Of a stretch of DNA of 64,000 nucleotides, positions 18,729-27,653 are shown in pieces. The DNA is from Bacilli bacterium (GTDB lineage: Bacteria; Bacillota_I; Bacilli_A; RFN20; CAG-826). Under the pieces are notes generated by a model. That model worked only from the letters and a program-made list of their open reading frames with translations. It was not told the origin of the DNA and made no database searches. Position 1 is the stretch's first letter, and every line of letters starts with the position of its first letter. The stretch lies in contig JAKVOO010000001.1 in assembly GCA_022482735.1 (NCBI GenBank), positions 677,699 to 741,698 on the forward strand, written 5' to 3'. Both the position numbers and the translations under genes were made by a program.

Positions 18729-18741
18729 TAAAGCGCTTACA
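18729..18741. promoter_or_regulatory. cre-like catabolite site
   Basis: TAAAGCGCTTACA is close to the CcpA cre consensus (TGTAAGCGCTTTAG on the other strand). It lies next to operator 1 in the lacI promoter region. It may serve carbon catabolite repression, or be another LacI-family half. Confidence 0.45.
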
Positions 18742-18897
18742 AAACACTGTCAACTTTACTTTTGCTATTTTATTACGAAACTTTTACCCCTTTTGTGGGC
18801 GTTTTTTTGAATAATGTAGTTATAGAGCGATTTTTTTGTCCGAAAATATGGTTAAATCGTATGTATTCGACTTAACAAAAAAATTAATCATCCCCTA

Positions 18898-18926
18898 TTG
18901 TGTTTTTATTTCGTAAAATATATAAT
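18898..18926 (+). promoter_or_regulatory. Promoter of cellobiose phosphorylase gene
   Basis: TTGTGT and TATAAT spaced by 17 bases, ending 14 bases before operator copy 2. Binding there would block transcription just after initiation. Confidence 0.55.
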
Positions 18927-18939
18927 GTTTTTGCGTTAT

Positions 18940-18958
18940 TTAATCGTTTTCGCTAACA
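18940..18958. promoter_or_regulatory. LacI-type operator, copy 2
   Basis: TTAATCGTTTTCGCTAACA, between the -10 box and the ATG of the cellobiose phosphorylase gene. It shares its first 14 bases with copy 1. The pair could support DNA looping across the divergent region. Confidence 0.65.
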
Positions 18959-19000
18959 TTAAATAAAATTTCTCTACTTAACGAAGGGAATCGCAAAATT

Positions 19001-21421
19001 ATGAAATATGGTCATTTTGACGACAAAAAACGAGAATATGTTATTGAAACACCTTATACTCCAACACCTTGGATTAATTATCTTGGAAACAATGGCTTTT
19101 ATGGCCTAATATCCAATACTGGTGGCGGATACGATTTTTATCAGGATGCAAAACTACGTCGCCTTACTCGTTATCGATATAACAATATTCCTAACGATTT
19201 AGGTGGGCGCCTATACTATATAAATGATAACGGACTCATTTGGAGCCCAACTTTTTTGCCTGCATCAACGATGCTTGATTCCTATAAGTGTCGACACGGG
19301 CTCGGATACACTGTTTTTGAAAGTGAAAAAAATGGTATATCAACTGAGCTCCTTTGTTTTGTTCCCCAAGATGACAACTGTGAAATAAACCGACTAAAAT
19401 TAGTTAATAATAGCGGTGAGACTAAACACCTTATTGTTTATGGCGCTCTTGAGTGGTGTTTGTGGAATGCAGTTGATGATGGGACAAACTTTCAACGCAA
19501 TTTAAACATCGGGGAAGTGGAAGTTGATGATAATACCATCTATCACAAGACAGAATATCGCGAACGGCGTAATCACTTCGCCTTTCATTACGGAAATCAC
19601 TCCCATGACGGATTTGATAGCGATCGGGAGCATTTTTTAGGTCGATTTAATTCTTTTGTTAATCCCCGGGCCGTAACGGAAAAAACCAGCTACCAAAGCA
19701 TCGCTGCCGGGAATGCTCCTATCAGCGCTCATCGCTATGAAATCACTTTGGCGCCTAATGAAGTTTCATCTTTGATTTTTATACTCGGTTATGTTGAAAA
19801 CAAACAGGAAGAAAAATTTATCAGTCTAGATGTAATAAACAAGTCAAAAGCTTATGGAATTATAAATCGCTACAACACGGATTTTTTAGTCGATGAAGCC
19901 TTCAAAGCAGTGAAAATATATTGGCAAGACCTGCTTCAAAAGTTCCAGATAAAATCCACCGACGCTAAATTGGATCGGATGGTCAATATTTGGAACCAAT
20001 ATCAATGTATGGTCACCTTCAATATGTCGCGGAGCGCTTCTTATTACGAAAGCGGTACTGGTCGTGGCATGGGATTCCGTGATTCCTGTCAAGACATTCT
20101 TGGCTTTGTTCATTTGATTCCGGAAAGATCTCGCGAACGAATTCTAGACATTGCTTCTATTCAAAGTAAAAATGGTTCTACTTACCATCAATATCAACCT
20201 TTAACTAAACGGGGAAATGCTGATGTTGGAAGCGGGTTTAATGATGATCCATTATGGCTAGTTGCCGGAACCGCAAGCTACATAAAAGAAACCGGCGATT
20301 TCTCCATTCTTCATGAACTCGTTCCCTTTGATAATGTTCAGGGAAGTGAAGTCCCATTATTTGATCATCTTCGCGCCTCAATGCACTACATCGCAAATCA
20401 TTTAGGACCGCACAATTTGCCATTAATTGGCCGGGCTGATTGGAATGATTGTTTAAATTTAAATTGCTTTTCAACGACTCCGGGTGAAAGTTTCCAGACA
20501 ACGGAAAATGTTGATTATGGTAAAGCCGAAAGCGTATTTATAGCGGCGATGTTTGTTTATTATGGCAAGGATTATATTACTATGGCCGAATCAATCGGAC
20601 AGAAAGAGGAAGCAGCCGATGTTGAACAAACTCTTAAAAAAATCGAAGAGGCTGTTATTCACTATGGATGGGACGGAAACTGGTATCTTAGAGCTTATGA
20701 TTCTTTCAGCAATAAAATAGGCAGCCAAGAAACCAATGAAGGCAAGATTTTTGTTGAAACTCAAGCCTTCTGTTCGCTTGCAAATATCGGAGACAATCTG
20801 GGCTATCCACGCAAGGCTCTGAAGAACGGCTTAAAATATCTGCTAAATGACTTTGGCCTTGAACTTTTATATCCCGCTTATACCACCTATCATCTAGAAC
20901 TTGGCGAAATCAGTTCCTACCCACCCGGAAATAAAGAGAATGGTTCAATTTTTTGCCACACAAATCCGTGGTATGTCATCGCTTTGATTCAACATCAAGA
21001 AGTTGACGCGGCCTTTGATCTTTATAAGCGATTTACTCCCGCCTATATTGAAGACAAAAGTGACATTCATGAAACGGAGCCCTATGTTTATTCTCAAACA
21101 ATCGCCGGCCGTTCATCGAAAAGTTTTGGCCGCGCTAAAAATTCATGGTTAACCGGAACGGCATCATGGGCGTTTGTGGCCGTGAGTCAGGCTATTATTG
21201 GTATCGTTCCGACCTTTGATGGACTAAGGATTCATCCGGCTCTTCCGACTTCAATTGATGAAGTTTCCGTTCATCGTCATTTCCGCAATTGCGATTATGA
21301 GATTGTCATTAAACATCAAGGTTTAAAACAACCCGAACTGTTTATTGATGGGCATAGAGTAGACGGCGACATCCTTCCGCTAGATGAACAGTTAAAACAC
21401 CAAATCAATTACATATATTAA
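19001..21421 (+). CDS. Cellobiose phosphorylase (GH94)
   Basis: Splits cellobiose with phosphate to glucose-1-phosphate and glucose, saving ATP. The 806-residue length fits cellobiose phosphorylases. Seen: the N-terminal GH94 domain start (MKYGHFDD...REYVIETPYTPTPWINYLG), SNTGGGYDFY, RYRYNNIPNDLGGR, then in the barrel GMGFRDSCQD, FNDDPLW with the catalytic Asp, and GRADWNDCLN. No signal peptide. GH94 also contains chitobiose and laminaribiose enzymes; I favour cellobiose from the N-terminal sequence and neighbours. Both this enzyme and GH1 glucosidase compete for the same imported sugar. Confidence 0.9.
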   Translation: MKYGHFDDKKREYVIETPYTPTPWINYLGNNGFYGLISNTGGGYDFYQDAKLRRLTRYRYNNIPNDLGGRLYYINDNGLIWSPTFLPASTMLDSYKCRHGLGYTVFESEKNGISTELLCFVPQDDNCEINRLKLVNNSGETKHLIVYGALEWCLWNAVDDGTNFQRNLNIGEVEVDDNTIYHKTEYRERRNHFAFHYGNHSHDGFDSDREHFLGRFNSFVNPRAVTEKTSYQSIAAGNAPISAHRYEITLAPNEVSSLIFILGYVENKQEEKFISLDVINKSKAYGIINRYNTDFLVDEAFKAVKIYWQDLLQKFQIKSTDAKLDRMVNIWNQYQCMVTFNMSRSASYYESGTGRGMGFRDSCQDILGFVHLIPERSRERILDIASIQSKNGSTYHQYQPLTKRGNADVGSGFNDDPLWLVAGTASYIKETGDFSILHELVPFDNVQGSEVPLFDHLRASMHYIANHLGPHNLPLIGRADWNDCLNLNCFSTTPGESFQTTENVDYGKAESVFIAAMFVYYGKDYITMAESIGQKEEAADVEQTLKKIEEAVIHYGWDGNWYLRAYDSFSNKIGSQETNEGKIFVETQAFCSLANIGDNLGYPRKALKNGLKYLLNDFGLELLYPAYTTYHLELGEISSYPPGNKENGSIFCHTNPWYVIALIQHQEVDAAFDLYKRFTPAYIEDKSDIHETEPYVYSQTIAGRSSKSFGRAKNSWLTGTASWAFVAVSQAIIGIVPTFDGLRIHPALPTSIDEVSVHRHFRNCDYEIVIKHQGLKQPELFIDGHRVDGDILPLDEQLKHQINYIY

Positions 21422-21424
21422 AAT

Positions 21425-21446
21425 AAGCCCCCGTGGGGCTTTTTTC
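21425..21446 (+). terminator. Intrinsic terminator after cellobiose phosphorylase
   Basis: AAGCCCC, CGT loop, GGGGCTT followed by T residues, directly after the stop codon. Confidence 0.92.
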
Positions 21447-21476
21447 TTTATAGCCAATCCATGGTATCATAAGCAT

Positions 21477-22679
21477 ATGAACTACATAAACATCCATTCA
21501 GAAATCGGCCGTTTACGGCGAGTTGTAATTCATCGCCCGGGCTATGAATTACAAAACCTTACTCCCAAATTTTTATCGGAGTTGCTATTTTACGATATTC
21601 CTTTTTTACCCGATGCCCAAAAAGAGCACGATGAATTTGCTTTGCTTATGAAAAACGAAGGGGTAGAAGTTGTCTATCTTGAAGATTTATTTCAAGAAGC
21701 AGTTAGAGACGAGAAAGTGCGTTTAGCTTTTCTCTACTCGTTTTTCAAAGAAAATGAAATCGTTGACACTCACGATCAGGAAAAACTCATTGGATACTTT
21801 CAGCAGTTGCCTTTGCCCGCTTTAGTGAAGAAAATTTTTTCCGGTGTAACCGAAGAGGAATTTCCTTCCTTTAATGAGGGACGGCTTCGGTCGTTTATTG
21901 ACGACTATCCATTTATAATTGATCCGATGCCAAACTTATATTTTACCCGCGATCCAGCCTTCATCCTTGGTAATCACTTATCTATTAGCCGCATGGCTAG
22001 CCCTGCCAGAAGAAGAGAAACCCTGATCATGGAGACCATCCTTAAAAATAATTCCGATTTGGCCGGTAACATCCCCTTGTATTCAAGAAACAACATTTCA
22101 TCGTTAGAAGGCGGAGATATTTTGGCTCTTGGAAAAGACAAGATTCTCATCGGATTATCTGAACGCAGCGAGCCCGCAGGAATTGAAAAGTTGGCAGAAA
22201 ACGCTTTTAAAAATAGTGATATCCGTGAGATTTATGCCCTAAACTTGCCCAAGAAAAGATCATTTATGCACCTTGATACAGTATTAACGCAAGTTGATGG
22301 TGATAAATTTGTTGCTCATCATCAATTTATCAGTCATAGCGAATGCTTTAGAATTTTTCCCAAACGAAAAAGCGTTGGCATCAGCGTTGAAAACGGCTCT
22401 TTAGGAAAAGTATTGAGCAAGATTATCAAAAGACCCGCTCTCGTTATTCCCTGCGGAGGTAATAGTCGCATTGCAAGCGACCGCGAACAATGGAATGATG
22501 GCGCAAACACTTTGGCTCTTGCTCCCGGAAAGGTAATCGCCTACAAGCGAAATTACGAAACCAACCGGATGCTTGAAATAAACGGAGTAAAAGTAATATC
22601 TACTACCAGCAGCGAATTGGCCCGGGGTCGCGGGGGACCCCGTTGCATGAGCATGCCGTTATATCGCGAGGAAGTTTAG
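21477..22679 (+). CDS. arcA: Arginine deiminase
   Basis: Converts arginine to citrulline and ammonia. All active-site blocks of the 400-residue enzyme are visible: NLYFTRDPAF near residue 158, EGGD near 207, MHLDTVLT near 265, and the nucleophile Cys in GGPRCMSMP near the C-terminus. In fermenters this is step one of an ATP-yielding route, but ornithine carbamoyltransferase, carbamate kinase and the antiporter are not nearby. So it may act in acid or ammonia homeostasis, or the other genes are elsewhere. Convergent with the next gene, overlapping by four bases. Confidence 0.96.
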   Translation: MNYINIHSEIGRLRRVVIHRPGYELQNLTPKFLSELLFYDIPFLPDAQKEHDEFALLMKNEGVEVVYLEDLFQEAVRDEKVRLAFLYSFFKENEIVDTHDQEKLIGYFQQLPLPALVKKIFSGVTEEEFPSFNEGRLRSFIDDYPFIIDPMPNLYFTRDPAFILGNHLSISRMASPARRRETLIMETILKNNSDLAGNIPLYSRNNISSLEGGDILALGKDKILIGLSERSEPAGIEKLAENAFKNSDIREIYALNLPKKRSFMHLDTVLTQVDGDKFVAHHQFISHSECFRIFPKRKSVGISVENGSLGKVLSKIIKRPALVIPCGGNSRIASDREQWNDGANTLALAPGKVIAYKRNYETNRMLEINGVKVISTTSSELARGRGGPRCMSMPLYREEV

Positions 22680-23320
22680 ATATAATTGGCAATTAATAAA
22701 ATGTTTTCAAAATAAAAACTCATACAGGCAAAAATTTCAAATTGATTATACAAATCAGCGATGTTACTTAGGCTTTCATTGTTCTCATTATGGCCGATTA
22801 ACGACTGAATTTGCTGCATTAAAGCAAAACAGGTGTGGGCCTGCTCATAGTATAGGTGCAGGACAAACCGAAAATCACTCGACAGATGATTATCAATAAC
22901 AAAAGGATAGAGTTCCCTCCGCTCATCGTATATTTTTTCTTCCAAATCTCTTCTTAAAGTGACAAAAAGATGGTGGATTGATTTAATATTTTCAACTTTC
23001 TTTTCACCTAATAGAACTTCGTTAATTGCATAATGCGTACGGCACATTGCTTTTTCCATTTCTTGCTTTAATGGATAAAAAACGTCGCTAATAATTTCTT
23101 TAATTGTTTTATTCGCGCAGATGGAACGGATATTTTCGATTGGCTGATCACCGTAATCTTCGTTTTTTAGTGAATTAAAAAGCGCAGGGGTAATACCCAC
23201 ACGATCTAATTCTTTAAATAAGTAATTTGCCTTTCCCCGCCAATAAAAAACTTGTGGCTCAAGAGACTTTTGGTCGGAATACTCTAGAAACGAAAAAGTA
23301 TTCTCCTTATCATCATCCAT
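22676..23320 (-). CDS. Hypothetical helical protein, weakly hemerythrin/RIC-like
   Basis: A soluble all-helical protein of 214 residues that I do not firmly recognise. The segments THYAIN, IHHLFVTLRRDLEEKIYDERRELYPFV and EQAHTCFALMQQI are spaced like the metal-ligand helices of hemerythrin-like RIC (ScdA/YtfE) proteins. However, the key HxxEE block appears as DERRELYPF, and the last ligand is not clear. It could be a degenerate relative or an unrelated bundle. It lies alone between arcA and an acetyltransferase. Confidence 0.5.
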   Translation of the reverse strand: MDDDKENTFSFLEYSDQKSLEPQVFYWRGKANYLFKELDRVGITPALFNSLKNEDYGDQPIENIRSICANKTIKEIISDVFYPLKQEMEKAMCRTHYAINEVLLGEKKVENIKSIHHLFVTLRRDLEEKIYDERRELYPFVIDNHLSSDFRFVLHLYYEQAHTCFALMQQIQSLIGHNENNESLSNIADLYNQFEIFACMSFYFENILLIANYI

Positions 23321-23404
23321 ATTATCTTCCTAATTCCCCACTTTATTATGAGTGAATTATACCATAAAATGACAAAAAAAGGTCCTTTTTGAAGTATTTA
23401 CTCA

Positions 23405-23905
23405 TTATTTAATTTTTAGGCAATAAGCGAGCCTTTGATTATCTTTTTCATAGGAAAGAAAAATCACGCCAACAAAGATAAAACCCGATTTAATTAGCAG
23501 ATTTCTCATTGGAATGTTCATCTCATGGGTATCAATCCGTATGCTCTTAATTTTCTTAAAGGTTTTAACGTAATCAAAAAATTGTGTAGCTAAGCCCTGA
23601 TGATGCGCTGCGTTAGCAATAGCTATTCGATGTATGACCGCATAGGGAGAAGAGTTTTTAGGCCAAGCGCCTCCATATACCTTTTCGTATGTCGGTTCGC
23701 TAAAATAAAGACTCATCACTGCCGATATGCCTTCTTTTTGTTCGTTCACAAATAGTGCCTTATTATCTAAATCACGCCAAAAAGAATTTTCATCCGGTCC
23801 ATGCTCTTGCCATTGGGGAGAATTATAACTGGCAATAAAATCTCTGGCTTCTTGATATATTTTTAAAACGGAAGATAAATCTTCTGCCCGGGCGCTTCTA
23901 ATCAT
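23405..23905 (-). CDS. GNAT-family N-acetyltransferase
   Basis: 166 residues. The acetyl-CoA-binding motif A region is IHRIAIANAAHHQGLATQFFDYV, with the Q/R-x-x-G-x-A signature (QGLAT). The start MIRSARAEDLSSVLKIYQEAR is typical of GNAT proteins. The substrate cannot be inferred. Two more acetyltransferases follow upstream on the same strand, three bases from the first, which suggests one transcription unit. Confidence 0.85.
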   Translation of the reverse strand: MIRSARAEDLSSVLKIYQEARDFIASYNSPQWQEHGPDENSFWRDLDNKALFVNEQKEGISAVMSLYFSEPTYEKVYGGAWPKNSSPYAVIHRIAIANAAHHQGLATQFFDYVKTFKKIKSIRIDTHEMNIPMRNLLIKSGFIFVGVIFLSYEKDNQRLAYCLKIK

Positions 23906-23908
23906 AAT

Positions 23909-24574
23909 TCAATCGGCAAAAACGCGTTCTGGATGATTCAGAGCATCCTGAATGGCAATAAAACCTTGACTGAGCGGATATCCATCAATTAATGCGTGAT
24001 GCACAATAATGTTGAAATTGCATGTTACCTTATCTTCGCTGATAACAAACTTATCCCAAGCAATGCGCGGAATGAAAGCAAATTCGTTGTTCGTCATCGG
24101 CTGAGTTAAGGCTTTAAAACTAATCCATGGCAAGCAAGTGAAATAATATTGATCTACCCGATCATCTATCTGTGGATTATTCAATCCCATTCCTGATTTG
24201 AGATCGTTTACCGCTTTTTGAGCTCGTGTTAAATAATTATTAAATCCCGAGCCTAAATCCACAATATCGACATTATCAAAAAGGCCTTGATCGGTCATGA
24301 TTGTAAACGCGGGATCTATTCTCTCGAATAGAAGGATTTCCCCGTCTTGATAGCGATAACGAAATTCTTTTATTTGGTTGAGCGCACAAGTAACGAGATA
24401 GATAAGGGATAGATAAGTCGGAATTTTTCTTTTCTTAACGAAACGGTAGAATTTCGTCAAATCCATTTCGACGGTCATACCATAAGTCGGATCATCATAG
24501 TCTAGGAACCACCGAAAATGCTTTCGCCCGGCAAAACTATCAAGTTCAATCGTTGTGCTTGGATTATGATTCAC
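23909..24574 (-). CDS. Chloramphenicol acetyltransferase-like protein
   Basis: CAT-fold trimeric acyltransferase, 221 residues, normal length. The catalytic His motif appears as HHALIDGYPLSQGF near residue 192 (family HHxxxDG). The N-terminal FAGRKHFRWFLDYDDPTYGMTVEMDLT corresponds to the CAT R-x-x-x-F-x-x-f...y.....vd region. It could acetylate chloramphenicol, but many chromosomal CAT homologues act on other substrates, so resistance should not be assumed. Confidence 0.85.
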   Translation of the reverse strand: MNHNPSTTIELDSFAGRKHFRWFLDYDDPTYGMTVEMDLTKFYRFVKKRKIPTYLSLIYLVTCALNQIKEFRYRYQDGEILLFERIDPAFTIMTDQGLFDNVDIVDLGSGFNNYLTRAQKAVNDLKSGMGLNNPQIDDRVDQYYFTCLPWISFKALTQPMTNNEFAFIPRIAWDKFVISEDKVTCNFNIIVHHALIDGYPLSQGFIAIQDALNHPERVFAD

Positions 24575-24586
24575 GTTTCTTACCTC

Positions 24587-25090
24587 TCATATTGTCCGTT
24601 TAAGAATGATTGAAGTCATGAGATGATTTTCTCCTCTCGCCAGTGGGCGACGGCTTACTTCAGCAAAGCCAACTTGAGTGAGAAACGTCAATAATTCATG
24701 CTGACTCTCAAACACTTCAATATATTGACTTTGATTATATTGTTGCTTTTGAAATTGCGTAATAGCCGCCAATAATTTTTTTTCTATATTCTGACCGTCA
24801 AAGTTTTTTTCAACCGAAAGAGCAATTATTTTTCCTAAATCGGGTCCTTTAGTCACAGCAACTATTACCCCTACTATTGTATTAAAATATGTGGCCACAA
24901 AAAATTTGCGGCCTCTGGAAGCATCAATCAAATCGCCGCTAATACGCGCTAACGTCACCGTAGTGGGCCAAAACAATTCGATTCCATAGATTCCAAAATC
25001 ATTTTGCACTTGGCTTTTGCTGGCATTTTTGATTAATTCAAAAACCCGAATGCTATCGCCTATACTTGCTGGACGAACTTCGATTTCCAT
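24587..25090 (-). CDS. GNAT-like acetyltransferase
   Basis: 167 residues with the GNAT start MEIEVRPASIGDSIRVFELI and a central beta4 region FFVATYFNTIVGVIVAV. The pyrophosphate loop (FDGQNIEKKLLAAI) is poorly conserved: the usual R/Q-x-x-G-x-G/A is replaced by DGQNIEKK. It may be inactive or have a different donor. It is first gene of the three-acetyltransferase unit, divergent from the MFS gene. Confidence 0.68.
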   Translation of the reverse strand: MEIEVRPASIGDSIRVFELIKNASKSQVQNDFGIYGIELFWPTTVTLARISGDLIDASRGRKFFVATYFNTIVGVIVAVTKGPDLGKIIALSVEKNFDGQNIEKKLLAAITQFQKQQYNQSQYIEVFESQHELLTFLTQVGFAEVSRRPLARGENHLMTSIILKRTI

Positions 25091-25198
25091 ATTTCTCCCC
25101 TATGTATAAAATATATCACGGTTCTTTTCCGAGTAGAACACAAAAAAAGGATAACATAAGCAATCATTTTTATTATAATAATAACTGAGGAATAAAAT

Positions 25199-26572
25199 AT
25201 GGATAATAAAAAGACACGCTCTCTTTCGCATGCTCGTGAGTTGTTGCTCATTTGGGTGATTGGCATCGCCGGTCAACTTTGCTGGAATTTGGAAAATTTT
25301 TGGTTCAATACTTTTGTTTATAAGAACATTGGCCCTTACTCCTCAATTGTCGGTTGGATGGTAGCAATAAGCGCTATTGTTACGACATTCTCCACCTTCT
25401 TTTTTGGTACTATAAGTGACCGAAGCGGCAAACGGAAACGTTTCATATGGCTCGGTTATGTTATTTGGGGATTCTTCACCATCGTTTTTGGATTCACTGG
25501 CTTTTTAAGCAAATTGGATGCGCAGTTGTGGCTAGTAGGAACCATGGTCGTACTTGCCGACTCAGTGATGTCTTTTTTCGGTTCAATGGGTAATGATTCC
25601 GGTTTTAATGCCTGGATTGCCGATATAATCGATAACAAGAATAAAGGTTCGATTGGCGCGGCCTTAGCAATTCAGCCAGTAATAGGTACAATTATCGGTA
25701 CCATTTTAGGCGGACTATTAATTCAGTGGTTTGGATATATGGCCTTTTTTGCCATTATGGGAGTAATGGTTTCTTTAATCGGTCTATTTGCTTTCTTCTT
25801 TTTGGCTGATTCACCCAACCTCAAACCCAACAAAAAAGGATCGTTTTGGTCCCAATTTCTTGAGTCGTTCGATTTTCGCACCTTCAGCCGTCAGAAAGAA
25901 CTTATGCTGGTAAACATTTTAGCCGCAATTTTCTTCATCGGTTTTAATGTTTATTTTGTTCACATTGGTAACCTATTTATCTATAACTATGGCTTTAGTG
26001 AAGGCGACGCTGGAATTATCCAAGGACTAGGACTGGTGATTGCAATTATCTTCACTATTCCTGCCGGTAAAGCCATAGACAACAATAAGTCGCCTTTAAT
26101 TGCCCTTATCGCGCTTATCGTAAATATTATCGGTTTGCTGGAACTGACATTTTTTGCTCCCAGTGCCGATAGTTCCAATTTAACCAGCATTGCCAATATT
26201 CCTCTTTTGATCGGCGTTATTATTGTTGGCACTGGCTATGTACTTTTCATGCAAACGGCAATGGTTTGGAATAAGTCACTTTATCCGGAAGGAACAAAAG
26301 GTCGATTTGAAGGAATAAGGGTTATATTTTTTGTGCTGATTCCTATGGTCTTTGGCTCCCTTATTGCCAATCCGTTGATTCAAGTCTGGGGAAAAGATGC
26401 CATCATTGAAGTGGCCGGCGTTATGCGAGCGGGAAAAGCTCCGAGTGAAGTCCTCTTTATCGCCGCGGCAATAATTACCCTTTTCGCCTTTATTCCTTTA
26501 TATTTCGTCAACCGTGAATTTAAGAAGCGCATAGCAAACGAAAACAAATTGCAAGTTTCCTTGGAGGAATGA
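25199..26572 (+). CDS. MFS transporter (GPH/sugar-cation-like)
   Basis: Integral membrane carrier of 457 residues with twelve hydrophobic segments. The loop after TM2 carries GTISDRSGKRKRFIWLGY, the classical MFS G-x-x-x-D-R/K-x-G-R/K-R/K motif, and a related signature (GKAIDNNKSP) appears in the second half. Similar proteins transport glycosides or act as uncharacterised fermenter exporters; the substrate is not determinable here. GAGGAATAAA precedes the ATG. It is translationally coupled to the DUF2804 gene. Confidence 0.88.
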   Translation: MDNKKTRSLSHARELLLIWVIGIAGQLCWNLENFWFNTFVYKNIGPYSSIVGWMVAISAIVTTFSTFFFGTISDRSGKRKRFIWLGYVIWGFFTIVFGFTGFLSKLDAQLWLVGTMVVLADSVMSFFGSMGNDSGFNAWIADIIDNKNKGSIGAALAIQPVIGTIIGTILGGLLIQWFGYMAFFAIMGVMVSLIGLFAFFFLADSPNLKPNKKGSFWSQFLESFDFRTFSRQKELMLVNILAAIFFIGFNVYFVHIGNLFIYNYGFSEGDAGIIQGLGLVIAIIFTIPAGKAIDNNKSPLIALIALIVNIIGLLELTFFAPSADSSNLTSIANIPLLIGVIIVGTGYVLFMQTAMVWNKSLYPEGTKGRFEGIRVIFFVLIPMVFGSLIANPLIQVWGKDAIIEVAGVMRAGKAPSEVLFIAAAIITLFAFIPLYFVNREFKKRIANENKLQVSLEE

Positions 26573-26574
26573 AC

Positions 26575-27606
26575 ATGATTAATGAAAAAGAGATTCTCGT
26601 ACCAGACACCCCAATTTTTGATAAACGGGGGAGAAGTATTAATCCCGGTTTTGCGCGTCATTTGTTTTTTGCTTATGACAATAAGAAGGTGCGGCGGTTT
26701 TATCGCCTGAAAGAGTGGGACTTTTATCAAATTAATAATGACCGTTATGTCGTTCAACTGACAATAGGACACGTCTTTTATGCTCAAAATGCCGCTTTAA
26801 CTTTGATTGATCTTAAAGAAAAGACCACTGAAACTATCAGTCTTTTGCGCCTGTTTAAAGGGCCAAGTTTAAATTTGCCGGCTAACGAAGAACTTGATCA
26901 TGTTAGTTCAATTAGTTACCGCGGAACAAACATTCGTTTTGAAAAAAAAGGAAGCACGCGGTACCTTGAGGCTGACGGAATTAAAGATCGCATTCCTTGG
27001 AAGTTTTCATTCGTGCTGGAAGAATTTCCTCAGCACGAAGCATTGGCCATAAATACTCCCTACGCAACATCCCATTATCAATTCTATTTAAACTATAAAA
27101 TAAATAGTCTATTGACTCATGGTCTCGTTACCATCGGAGATCGAAAAATTACTTTTGATAAGAAGAATAGTTTTGGTCTTCTAGATTGGGGACGAGGAGT
27201 TTGGCCCTACGAAGAAGTTTGGTATTGGGGTAACCTTTCGGCCTACCTACCCGATGGGCGGCTGCTTGGATTAAATCTCGGATATGGTTTTGGAGATTTA
27301 TCTAATTCAAGCGAGAATATGCTGTTTATAAACGGAAAAAGTTATAAATTAGGACCCGTTAAAATTATTAATGATATCGTAGGAAAATATAATGATCCTT
27401 TTATCATTAAGGATACCGAAGGCAAAATCGACTTAGTAATGGATCCGGTTTATGATCGTTTTACAAATACCAATTTAAAAATAATTTTTATGACGTGTCA
27501 CCAAGTTCATGGTTACTTCAGTGGTACAATCATTCTTCCGAATAATGAAAAAATTGTTTTGGACCATCTTTTAGGGTTCTTTGAACGTTCACATAACAAG
27601 TGGTAA
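26575..27606 (+). CDS. DUF2804 family protein
   Basis: A beta-rich cytoplasmic protein of about 343 residues. Segments such as KRGRSINPGFAR, KEWDFYQI, LLDWGRGVWPYEEVWYWGNLSA and LGLNLGYGFGD fit DUF2804, whose biochemical role is not known to me. The ATG at 26575 is preferred, eight bases after GGAGG; an ATG at 26569 overlapping the transporter stop is also open. Coupling to the MFS gene suggests shared metabolism. Confidence 0.8.
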   Translation: MINEKEILVPDTPIFDKRGRSINPGFARHLFFAYDNKKVRRFYRLKEWDFYQINNDRYVVQLTIGHVFYAQNAALTLIDLKEKTTETISLLRLFKGPSLNLPANEELDHVSSISYRGTNIRFEKKGSTRYLEADGIKDRIPWKFSFVLEEFPQHEALAINTPYATSHYQFYLNYKINSLLTHGLVTIGDRKITFDKKNSFGLLDWGRGVWPYEEVWYWGNLSAYLPDGRLLGLNLGYGFGDLSNSSENMLFINGKSYKLGPVKIINDIVGKYNDPFIIKDTEGKIDLVMDPVYDRFTNTNLKIIFMTCHQVHGYFSGTIILPNNEKIVLDHLLGFFERSHNKW

Positions 27607-27637
27607 AAAAAACGGTGCATTTACGCACCGGCTTTTT
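27606..27637. terminator. Intrinsic terminator after DUF2804 gene
   Basis: CGGTGC, ATTTAC loop, GCACCG, then GCTTTTTC on the plus strand. An A run on the other side lets it also end the opposing GGDEF gene. Confidence 0.85.
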
Positions 27638-27653
27638 CAAAATAAACACTGAT

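Noticed and set aside
23909-24574. A chloramphenicol resistance gene
   Set aside because: The CAT fold and HHxxxDG motif are present, but chromosomal CAT-like enzymes often have other substrates, and there is no mobile element or resistance context.
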